42,699 nucleotides of DNA from an uncultured Pseudoxanthomonas sp. (GTDB taxonomy: Bacteria > Pseudomonadota > Gammaproteobacteria > Xanthomonadales > Xanthomonadaceae). The position numbers were made by a program, and so were the translations under genes. The stretch lies in NCBI RefSeq assembly GCF_946886695.1, contig NZ_CAMPJD010000044.1:1-42699 (forward strand). Reading direction: 5' to 3'. Positions 35,561-42,699 of the stretch are shown here, piece by piece; positions within the stretch are counted from its first letter, which is position 1, and the number at the start of each line of letters is the position of its first letter. The notes under the pieces were generated by a model that was not told the origin of the DNA, made no database searches, and saw only the letters and a program-made list of their open reading frames with translations.

Positions 35561-37237
35561 ATGATGCCTCGCCTGCTTCGTTCTTCCGCGCTTGCCGGCC
35601 TGCTGGTCGCCAGTGTGCTGCTCCCTGGCTGCGAGCGTGCCGGTGATGCGGCAAAGCGGACCGGCGACACTCCGGCCGGGGATACGCACAACGGCGGCGA
35701 GGTACCCATCCCGCAGATCGTCAGCAAGGAAGGGCGCCATGCGCTGATGGTCGATGGCGCCCCGTTCCTGATCCTGGGCGCGCAGGTCAACAACTCCAGC
35801 AACTGGCCGCAGGCACTGGACGATGTGTGGCCGGCGATCGATGTGGTCAAGCCGAACACGGTGATGGTGCCGGTCGCGTGGGAACAGATCGAAGCGAAGG
35901 AGGGGACGTTCGACTTCTCCTTCGTCGATGTGCTGCTCAAGCAGGCACGCGAGAAGAACGTGCGGCTTGTGCTGCTGTGGTTCGCCACCTGGAAGAACAA
36001 CGGACCGAACTACGCGCCGGCATGGGTGAAGCTGGACAATGCGCGCTTCCCGCGCGTGATCACGGCGGATGGGCGCACGCTCAACTCGCTGTCGCCGCAC
36101 GCGCAGGCCACGCTGGACGCCGACCGCAAGGCCTTCGTCGCGCTGATGACGCACCTGAAGGCGGCGGACCCGCAACGCACCGTCATCCTGGTGCAGCCGC
36201 AGAACGAGCCGGGCACCTACGGCAGCGTGCGCGACTTCTCGCCGCTGGCGCAGAAGGTGTTCGAAGGGCCGGTGCCGGAGGCGCTGCTGAAGAAACTGGG
36301 CAAGGCGCCGGGCACGTGGCGCGAGGTGTTCGGCACGGATGCGGACGAGTTCTTCCATGCTTGGCATATCGCGCACTACATCGACCAGGTGGCCGAGGCG
36401 GGCAAGGCGGTCTATCCGCTGCCGATGTACATCAACGCCGCGCTGCGCGGACCATTCAATCCCGGTCAGCCGGGCCAGTACGCCAGTGGTGGCCCGACCG
36501 ACAACGTGCTGGATGTGTACAAGGCCGCGGCGCCACACATCGACCTGCTGACGCCGGACATCTACATGCCGGAGTACACCCACTACACCACGGTGCTGGA
36601 CCGCTATGCGCGCGCGGACAATCCGCTGTTCGTCTCCGAGACCGGCAACCGCGAGGAGTACGCGCGCTACTTCTTCTCCGCACTGGGCGAGCAGGCCATC
36701 GGCTGGTCGCCGTTCGGCATCGACTACTCGCGCTATTCCAACTGGCCGCTCGGCGCCAAGCACATGGACGAGAAGACGCTCGCCACGTTCGCGCTGAACT
36801 ACGCCTTGGTGGCACCGGCGGCACGGGTCATCGCGCAGGCGAGCTTCGAGGGCAAGGTGCGCGGTACCGCCGAGCAGCCGGGGCAGGCCGTGCAGACGGT
36901 GAAGATCGACGACCGCTGGAACATGGTGGTGACCTACGGCGTGCCGCAGTTCTGGTTCCAGGGCGAGCCGCCCGGCAATCCCGAGCCTATCGGCCGCGCG
37001 CTGGTGGTGCAGCTGGGGCCGGACGAGTTCCTGGTCACCGGCGCACATGCGCGCATCAACATCCATGCCGCCGATCCTGCGCTCGCTGCGCGGCAGATCT
37101 ACGACTACGTCGACGAAGGCACCTATGTCGACGGCAAGTGGGTGTTCCGCCGTCGCTGGAACGGCGACCAGACCGACTACGGCCTCAATTTCTCCAGCGT
37201 CCCGCAATTGCTGCGGGTGAAGCTGGCGACCTACTGA
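35561..37237 (+). CDS. GH35 beta-galactosidase, lipoprotein
   Basis: 558 residues from the ATG at 35561 (GGAG 8 bases upstream). Lipobox LLPGC at Cys24, so it is lipid-anchored in the cell envelope, probably the outer membrane. The TIM barrel has MVPVAWEQIEAKEGTFDFSF, QPQNEPGTYG with acid/base Glu216 and LFVSETGN with nucleophile Glu360. The C-terminal domain is of the DUF5597 kind found in xyloglucan-locus GH35 enzymes. It should remove beta-1,2-galactose from xyloglucan oligosaccharides, feeding galactose to the adjacent galactonate operon. Confidence 0.9.
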   Translation: MMPRLLRSSALAGLLVASVLLPGCERAGDAAKRTGDTPAGDTHNGGEVPIPQIVSKEGRHALMVDGAPFLILGAQVNNSSNWPQALDDVWPAIDVVKPNTVMVPVAWEQIEAKEGTFDFSFVDVLLKQAREKNVRLVLLWFATWKNNGPNYAPAWVKLDNARFPRVITADGRTLNSLSPHAQATLDADRKAFVALMTHLKAADPQRTVILVQPQNEPGTYGSVRDFSPLAQKVFEGPVPEALLKKLGKAPGTWREVFGTDADEFFHAWHIAHYIDQVAEAGKAVYPLPMYINAALRGPFNPGQPGQYASGGPTDNVLDVYKAAAPHIDLLTPDIYMPEYTHYTTVLDRYARADNPLFVSETGNREEYARYFFSALGEQAIGWSPFGIDYSRYSNWPLGAKHMDEKTLATFALNYALVAPAARVIAQASFEGKVRGTAEQPGQAVQTVKIDDRWNMVVTYGVPQFWFQGEPPGNPEPIGRALVVQLGPDEFLVTGAHARINIHAADPALAARQIYDYVDEGTYVDGKWVFRRRWNGDQTDYGLNFSSVPQLLRVKLATY

Positions 37238-37246
37238 ACGATCCAC

Positions 37247-37265
37247 GGGCCGGTACCGCCGGTCC
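37247..37265 (+). other. Short GC-rich hairpin between GH35 and GH31 genes
   Basis: GGGCCGG-TACCG-CCGGTCC forms a 7-base stem (one G-U pair) in the 68-base gap. No T-run follows. It may influence mRNA processing only; GH31 has its own GAGGAG ribosome-binding site downstream. Confidence 0.4.
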
Positions 37266-37305
37266 ATGAACCGGGTCGCCTGCGGGCGCCCACGAGGAGC
37301 AAGCG

Positions 37306-40152
37306 ATGGGTTACTTGAAGACGTTGACGGTGCCGCTGCTGGCCCTGGCTGCAGTGGGCGCCAACGCCGCGGGCAACGAGGCCGTCGAGAAGATCGACCA
37401 CGGCGTGATCGTGCGCCCCGCCGACGCGTCCGCCGCCGACGTGAAGGTGGAAGCGGTCGCGCCGGGCATCCTGCGCGTGATGGCCGATCCCGACGGCGAC
37501 TTCGCCCGCACGCCCAGCCTGATGCGGGCGAAGACGGGTGCGCCGCCGACGGTGAAGGTGGGCGAAGCCGGCGGGCTGGTGACGGTCAGCACGCAGGGCA
37601 TTTCGGCGAAGGTCGATGCCCGCACGGGCCAGGTCAGCTTCTTCGATGCTGCCGGCAAGCCGCTGCTCGCCGAGCGCGCGCGCACCTTTTCTCCGGTGAC
37701 GTTCGAGGGCAAGGACTACTACAGCATCCGTCAGCGCTTCGAGTCCCCGGATGACGAAGCCTTCTACGGCACCGGCCTGCACCAGCAGGGCTGGATGAAC
37801 CTCAAGGGTCGTGACGTCGAACTGCTCCAGCACAACATCGACAAGGCGATCCCCTACCTGGTGTCCACGCGTCACTACGGCATCCTGTGGGACAGTAACG
37901 CGATCACCCGCTATGGCGACCCGCGTGGTTTGCAGCCGCTGGGCGCGTCGCTCGACCTGTTCGACGCCCAGGGCAAGCCGGGCGCGCTGACGGCGCGCTA
38001 CACCGTCAACGGCAAGCAGGTGGTCGAGCGTCGCGAAAGCGAAGTGAACTACCAGTACATCAAGGACCTCGCGAACTTCCCCGCCGCGGGCAAGAACATG
38101 GCGCAGGGCGGACGCAGCGACGTGGTGTGGGAGGGCGAGATCGCCGCCCGCACCGATGGCCGGCATACGTTCTCGGTCTACAACAGCGAGTACGCCAAGC
38201 TGTACATCGACGGCAAGCTGGTCATCGACCGCTGGCGCCAGAACTGGAACCCGTGGCACCACGAGTTCGCACTGGAGATGAGGGCCGGCCAGCGCCACAA
38301 GGTGAAGCTGGTGTGGGACCGCATCGAACCAGCGTACATCGCGCTGCTGCATCGCGATCCGCTGCCCGCCGACGAAGCGAAGGACCTGTCGATCTGGTCC
38401 GAGGCCGCGCAGGCCATCGACTACTACGTCGTCGCCGGTGACGACGCCGACCAGGTGCTGGCCGGCTACCGCACGCTGACAGGCAAGGCCGTGCTGCTGC
38501 CGAAGTGGTCGTACGGTTTCTGGCAGAGCCGCGAGCGCTACAAGACGCAGGCCGAGCTGACCGGTGCGCTGGACGAGTACCGCAAGCGCAAGCTGCCGAT
38601 CGACGCCATCGTGCTCGACTGGTCGTACTGGCCGGAGGACGCCTGGGGTTCGCATGATTTCGACGCGAAGAACTTTCCCGATCCGGATGGCATGGTCGAC
38701 CATGTCCATGACCAGCACGCGCAGATCATGATCTCGGTGTGGCCGAAGTTCTATCCGACCACGGCCAACTACAAGGAACTCGACGCCGCCGGCCACATGT
38801 ACCACCGCAACGTGGAAGTGGGCGAGCTGGACTGGATCGGCAAGGGCTACCTGAACTCGTTCTACGACCCGTACTCGAAGGAAGCGCAGGACATCTTCTG
38901 GCGCCAGGTCAACGGCAAGCTCAACGCCAAAGGATTCGATGCGTGGTGGCTGGATGCCAGCGAGCCCGACCTGCACAGCAACATCGACGTCGGCGAGCGC
39001 AAGGCGCGCACCACGCCGACCTCGCTGGGTCCGTCGGTCGAGTTCTTCAACTCGTATCCGCTGGTGCATTCGGAAGGCGTCTATCGCGGTTCGCGCGAGC
39101 AGGATCCGGACAAGCGCGTCTTCATCCTGTCGCGCGCGTTCTTCGCGGGGCAGCAGCGCGCCGGTGCGGCGTTCTGGAGCGGCGACATCGTGCCGCGCTG
39201 GGATGACCTGCGCGAGCAGATCTCCGGCCTCGTCAACGCCTCCATGGCCGGCGCGCCGAACGTCAGCTTCGATATCGGCGGTTTCTCGCCGGAACGGCGC
39301 TACGAAACGAAGGACCCGGCGCATCTGGCCGAATGGCGCGAGCTGAGCCTGCGGTGGTTCCAGCATGGCGCGTTCGTGCCGATCTTCCGCCTGCACGGTC
39401 AGTTCCCGTATAGGGAAATCTGGGAGATCGCACCGGAAGGCACGCCGCACTACGACAGCTTCGTGCACTACCTGAAGCTGCGTTACACGCTGCTGCCGTA
39501 CATCTACACGCTGGCCGGCGACACCTGGCACCAGGACGGCACGCTGCTGCGCACGCTGGCGATGGACTTCCCGTCCGATCCGAAGGTGCGCGACATCGCC
39601 GACCAGTACATGTTCGGTCCGGCATTCCTGGTCGCCCCGGTCACCACGTTCAAGGCGACCACGCGCCAGGTCTACCTGCCGGCGGGTACGAGCTGGATCG
39701 ACTTCGAGACCGGAAAGCGTTACGACGGTGGCCAGACCATCGACGCCAGCGCGCCGCTGCAGCGCATGCCGCTGTTCGTGCGTGTGGGTTCGATCGTGCC
39801 GCGCACGGTGGTTCAGCAGTACGTGGACGAGAAGCCGGATGCACCGCTGACGATCGAGGTGTACACCGGCGCCGACGGCACGTTCTCGCTGTACGAGGAC
39901 AACGGCCGCAGCTACGGCTACGAGCGTGGCGAGTCCAGCCGCATCCCGCTGGCATGGAACGAGAAGGCGGGCGAGCTGCGCATCGGTGCACGCGAAGGTC
40001 GCTACCCCGGCATGGTTGCCCAGCGCGAAGTGCGCGTGCGTTTCATCGATGGTCCGCGTGCCGATGCCGGTACGTTGGAGCCGGCGGCCGATGTCACCGT
40101 GCGTTACGACGGCAAGGCGCTGGCCGTGCAGTTTCCCCGCACTGCACGATGA
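37306..40152 (+). CDS. GH31 alpha-xylosidase with PA14 insert
   Basis: 948 residues. Signal peptide: MGYLKTLTVPLLALAAVGAN(A). N-terminal beta-sandwich, then a PA14 domain inserted at about 268-350 (FSVYNSEYAKLYIDGKLVID), then the (beta/alpha)8 barrel. WWLDASEPDL holds the nucleophile Asp550 and FWSGDIVPRW the acid Asp627. PA14-containing GH31 enzymes of this length are alpha-xylosidases that remove the non-reducing terminal xylose from xyloglucan oligosaccharides, as known for Cellvibrio and Xanthomonas enzymes. It is preceded by GAGGAG. The released xylose fits the xylulokinase gene further on. Confidence 0.94.
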   Translation: MGYLKTLTVPLLALAAVGANAAGNEAVEKIDHGVIVRPADASAADVKVEAVAPGILRVMADPDGDFARTPSLMRAKTGAPPTVKVGEAGGLVTVSTQGISAKVDARTGQVSFFDAAGKPLLAERARTFSPVTFEGKDYYSIRQRFESPDDEAFYGTGLHQQGWMNLKGRDVELLQHNIDKAIPYLVSTRHYGILWDSNAITRYGDPRGLQPLGASLDLFDAQGKPGALTARYTVNGKQVVERRESEVNYQYIKDLANFPAAGKNMAQGGRSDVVWEGEIAARTDGRHTFSVYNSEYAKLYIDGKLVIDRWRQNWNPWHHEFALEMRAGQRHKVKLVWDRIEPAYIALLHRDPLPADEAKDLSIWSEAAQAIDYYVVAGDDADQVLAGYRTLTGKAVLLPKWSYGFWQSRERYKTQAELTGALDEYRKRKLPIDAIVLDWSYWPEDAWGSHDFDAKNFPDPDGMVDHVHDQHAQIMISVWPKFYPTTANYKELDAAGHMYHRNVEVGELDWIGKGYLNSFYDPYSKEAQDIFWRQVNGKLNAKGFDAWWLDASEPDLHSNIDVGERKARTTPTSLGPSVEFFNSYPLVHSEGVYRGSREQDPDKRVFILSRAFFAGQQRAGAAFWSGDIVPRWDDLREQISGLVNASMAGAPNVSFDIGGFSPERRYETKDPAHLAEWRELSLRWFQHGAFVPIFRLHGQFPYREIWEIAPEGTPHYDSFVHYLKLRYTLLPYIYTLAGDTWHQDGTLLRTLAMDFPSDPKVRDIADQYMFGPAFLVAPVTTFKATTRQVYLPAGTSWIDFETGKRYDGGQTIDASAPLQRMPLFVRVGSIVPRTVVQQYVDEKPDAPLTIEVYTGADGTFSLYEDNGRSYGYERGESSRIPLAWNEKAGELRIGAREGRYPGMVAQREVRVRFIDGPRADAGTLEPAADVTVRYDGKALAVQFPRTAR

Positions 40153-40213
40153 CAGCAGAGTGGTCGGGCGGCACCATGGAAACCGGTAGACAACACCTGT
40201 CCGGGAGGGCTGG

Positions 40214-42619
40214 ATGATGCAGTCCCCGCGTCCGGGCATGTCGCCGGTCGCCGTCGATGCCCGGCCACATGATCCCGGCCGCCGCACCCTGTTCAAGGGC
40301 GTGGCGGGCGGTGCGCTGGTGGCAGGACTGCCATGGGATGCCGGTGCGGTACCGGTGGGCGCGACCACGGCGCAGGACCTGCGCCTGTGGTATCGCCAGC
40401 CGGCGCGCGTCTGGGTGGAAGCCTTGCCGGTTGGCAACGGTCGGCTGGGCGCGATGGTGTTCGGCGGCGTGGCGCATGAGCGCCTGCAGCTCAACGAAGA
40501 CACGCTGTACGCGGGCGGGCCGTACTCGGCGGTCAATCCCAAGGCGCGCGAGGGCCTGCCGCAGGTGCGCGCGCTCATCTTCGCCGGCCGCTATGCGGAG
40601 GCCGCCGCGCTGGCCGACGAGACACTGATCTCGCGCCCGGTGAAGCAGATGGCCTACCAGCCGCTGGGCAACCTGTGGCTGCAGTTCGACCGCCTGGATG
40701 GCGTGGCGGACTATCGCCGTGAACTCGATCTCGATGCGGCCGTCGCGCGCACGACCTTCCGCGTGGGTGCCGGCGTGCATCGGCGCGAGGTGTTCGTGTC
40801 AGCGGTCGACCAGTGCATCGTCGTGCGCTACACGGTCGATGGCGGCGACGCGATGATCGGCCGCCTCCGCACTGGCAACGAACATGCGACCACGACGCGC
40901 GTCGTCGATGGCGGCTGGCTGGTTAGCGGGCGCAATGTCGGCAAGCATGGCATCGAGGGTCGCCTGCGCTTCGCGTTCCGCGTGCAGGTCACGCACCGCG
41001 AGGGTCAGGTGCGGGTGGAACAGGACCAGATCGCCTTCGATGGCGTGCGTGAGCTGGAGTTGCGGATCGTCGCGGCGACCAGCCACGTCGCGTACGACGA
41101 TGTCAGCGGCGATCCCGATGCGATCACCGCCGCGCAGCTGGGGCGGGTGAAGGACAAGGGCTTTGACGCCGTGCTGGCCGACCATCTGGCCGAACACCGC
41201 CGGCTCTTCCATCGCGTGCGGCTGGACCTGGGCCGTACCGCCGCTGCCGACCTTCCCACCGACGAGCGCATCGCCGCGTTCGCGCAGGGCGACGATCCCG
41301 CGCTGGTGGCGCTGTACCACGCGTATGGGCGCTACCTGCTGGTCTGCAGCTCGCGGCCGGGCAGCCAGCCCGCCAACCTGCAGGGCATCTGGAACGACCT
41401 GATGGATCCGCCGTGGGAGAGCAAGTACACGGTCAATATCAACACCGAGATGAACTACTGGCCCTCCGAGGCGAACGGCCTGGGCGAGTGCGTCGAACCG
41501 CTGCAGCGCATGCTGGAGGAACTGGCGAAGACCGGTGCCGATGTCGCCCGCGACATGTACGGCGCCGGTGGCTGGATGCTCCACAACAACACCGACCTGT
41601 GGCGCGCCGCCACGCCGCCGGACGGCGTACGCTGGGCACTGTGGCCGACGGGGGGCGCGTGGCTGCTGCAGGCGCTGTGGGACCGCTGGGACTACGGACG
41701 CGATCCGGACTACCTGAAGCAGGTCTGGCCGCTGTTCAAGGGCGCCGCGCAGTTCTTCGTCGAGACGCTGCAGGACGATCCGCAGACCGGCCACAAGGTC
41801 ACCGTGCCTTCGCTGTCGCCGGAGAACGAACATCCTTTCGGTGCGGCGATCTGTGCGGGTCCGACGATGGATGCGCAGATCCTGCGCGACCTGTTCGGCC
41901 AGTGCATCGAGGCCGCGCGCGTGCTCGGCGTGGATGCGGATTTTGCCGCGCGGCTCGCCGCGCTGCGCGAGCAGCTTTCCCCCAACCGGATCGGCAAGGC
42001 CGGCCAGCTGCAGGAATGGCAGCAGGACTGGGACATGCAGGCGCCCGAGATCCACCATCGCCACATCTCGCACCTGTACGGTCTGCATCCCAGCGCGCAG
42101 ATCAACCGACGCGACACGCCTGACCTCGCCCGTGCCGCGCAACGCACGCTGGAGATCCGCGGCGATGACGCCACCGGCTGGGGCATCGCATGGCGGTTGA
42201 ATTTCTGGGCACGCCTGTGGGACGGCGAGCACAGCCTGAAGATCCTGCGCATGCTGCTGTCGCCGCAGCGCAGCTACCCGAACCTGTTCGACGCGCATCC
42301 GCCGTTCCAGATCGACGGCAACTTCGGTGGCGCCGCCGGCATCGTCGAGATGCTGGTGCAGAGCTGGGGCGGATCGATCTTCCTGCTGCCTGCGCTGCCG
42401 TCGTCATGGCGCGACGGCGAACTTGAAGGCGTACGCGTGCGCAATGCGGCACGGCTGGACCTGGCATGGAAGGCGGGTCGCCTGACGCGCGCCACGCTGC
42501 ACTCGGACAAGGGCGGCCGCTATCAGTTGGTCCACTCGGGCCGCACGCTCGATCTCGAACTTGCCGCAGGCGCTTCCGCAACGGTACGACTGCGCGACGG
42601 CGCGCTGGTGAACGCATGA
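40214..42619 (+). CDS. GH95 alpha-L-fucosidase (1,2-alpha type), Tat-exported
   Basis: 801 residues; GGGAGGG lies upstream of the ATG pair at 40214/40217. A twin-arginine signal (GRRTLFKGVAGGALVAG) precedes the N-terminal beta domain (LWYRQPARVWVEALPVGNGR, LGAMVFGG). The (alpha/alpha)6 barrel carries NINTEMNYWPSE (Asn408/Asn410, water activators), SPENE (acid Glu537) and FQIDGNFGGA (Asp701). These correspond to Asn421, Asn423, Glu566 and Asp766 in the bifidobacterial enzyme. It should remove alpha-1,2-fucose from galactosyl side chains of fucosylated xyloglucan. Confidence 0.95.
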   Translation: MMQSPRPGMSPVAVDARPHDPGRRTLFKGVAGGALVAGLPWDAGAVPVGATTAQDLRLWYRQPARVWVEALPVGNGRLGAMVFGGVAHERLQLNEDTLYAGGPYSAVNPKAREGLPQVRALIFAGRYAEAAALADETLISRPVKQMAYQPLGNLWLQFDRLDGVADYRRELDLDAAVARTTFRVGAGVHRREVFVSAVDQCIVVRYTVDGGDAMIGRLRTGNEHATTTRVVDGGWLVSGRNVGKHGIEGRLRFAFRVQVTHREGQVRVEQDQIAFDGVRELELRIVAATSHVAYDDVSGDPDAITAAQLGRVKDKGFDAVLADHLAEHRRLFHRVRLDLGRTAAADLPTDERIAAFAQGDDPALVALYHAYGRYLLVCSSRPGSQPANLQGIWNDLMDPPWESKYTVNINTEMNYWPSEANGLGECVEPLQRMLEELAKTGADVARDMYGAGGWMLHNNTDLWRAATPPDGVRWALWPTGGAWLLQALWDRWDYGRDPDYLKQVWPLFKGAAQFFVETLQDDPQTGHKVTVPSLSPENEHPFGAAICAGPTMDAQILRDLFGQCIEAARVLGVDADFAARLAALREQLSPNRIGKAGQLQEWQQDWDMQAPEIHHRHISHLYGLHPSAQINRRDTPDLARAAQRTLEIRGDDATGWGIAWRLNFWARLWDGEHSLKILRMLLSPQRSYPNLFDAHPPFQIDGNFGGAAGIVEMLVQSWGGSIFLLPALPSSWRDGELEGVRVRNAARLDLAWKAGRLTRATLHSDKGGRYQLVHSGRTLDLELAAGASATVRLRDGALVNA

Positions 42620-42632
42620 AGAAGGAAATGGC

Positions 42633-42699
42633 ATGAGCCTTGTCGCCGGAATCGATGCAGGCACGCAGAGCCTGAAGGTGGTGGTGTACGACCCCGCCG
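42633..42699 (+). CDS. xylB: FGGY-family sugar kinase, probable xylulokinase (start only)
   Basis: Only 22 codons are in the window: MSLVAGIDAGTQSLKVVVYD and on. IDAGTQSLK is the phosphate-1 motif of FGGY kinases, and the next residues fit xylulokinase. AAGGAA precedes the ATG. In this place it would phosphorylate D-xylulose formed from the xylose released by GH31. Gluconate, ribulose or fuculose kinases of the same family cannot be excluded from so short a piece. Confidence 0.7.
   Translation, partial: MSLVAGIDAGTQSLKVVVYDPA

Overview
The window is a GC-rich gammaproteobacterial chromosome segment. Several features point to Xanthomonadaceae (a Xanthomonas, Pseudoxanthomonas or Stenotrophomonas-like organism). 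These are the very long TonB receptor with Xanthomonas-style plug start, the xyloglucan utilisation locus, the FNR/cco/cyd arrangement, and a REP doublet of the 'GTAGGAGCGAC...GTCGCGACC' type. No tRNA, rRNA, CRISPR, phage or insertion sequence was seen. Almost all of the DNA is coding.

Region 1 (1-17210), low-oxygen respiration. After the N-terminal part of an RhlE-type RNA helicase (minus strand) comes an FNR-type regulator (plus strand). A 12-gene minus-strand operon, read from 14124 down to 1823, follows: ccoN-O-Q-P, a small membrane protein, ccoG-H-I-S, a TauE/DsbD-like membrane protein, cydD and cydC. Most junctions are 4-bp ATGA start/stop overlaps. Divergent from it are cydA-cydB-cydX, encoding cytochrome bd. 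A perfect FNR site (TTGAT-N4-ATCAA) lies between the two operons, correctly placed for a class II FNR promoter of ccoN. The cytochrome bd assembly exporter (CydDC) is therefore at the distal end of the cbb3 operon.

Region 2 (17217-24940), minus-strand sugar operon. In transcription order it has a 26-codon leader ORF with a very strong ribosome-binding site, an SDR sugar dehydrogenase, 2-keto-3-deoxy-6-phosphogalactonate aldolase, D-galactonate dehydratase, an SMP-30 lactonase, 2-keto-3-deoxygalactonate kinase and two secreted GH43 hydrolases. Together these can encode a complete De Ley-Doudoroff route from D-galactose to pyruvate and glyceraldehyde-3-phosphate, coupled to removal of xylose or arabinose side groups.

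Region 3 (25155-42699), plus strand. A GbpR-like LysR regulator is followed by a TonB-dependent receptor and a xyloglucan depolymerisation set: GH74 endo-xyloglucanase, a GH2 enzyme, a CE20-like acetylesterase, a GH35 lipoprotein beta-galactosidase, a GH31/PA14 alpha-xylosidase, a GH95 alpha-L-fucosidase and the start of a xylulokinase. The products (glucose, xylose, galactose, fucose, acetate) match the catabolic genes: galactose goes to region 2 and xylose to the kinase. A shared CTATTC-N9-ATAG (T-N11-A type) element lies in the SDR/lysR intergenic region and in front of the TonB receptor. This suggests that the LysR protein links galactose catabolism and xyloglucan uptake in one regulon.
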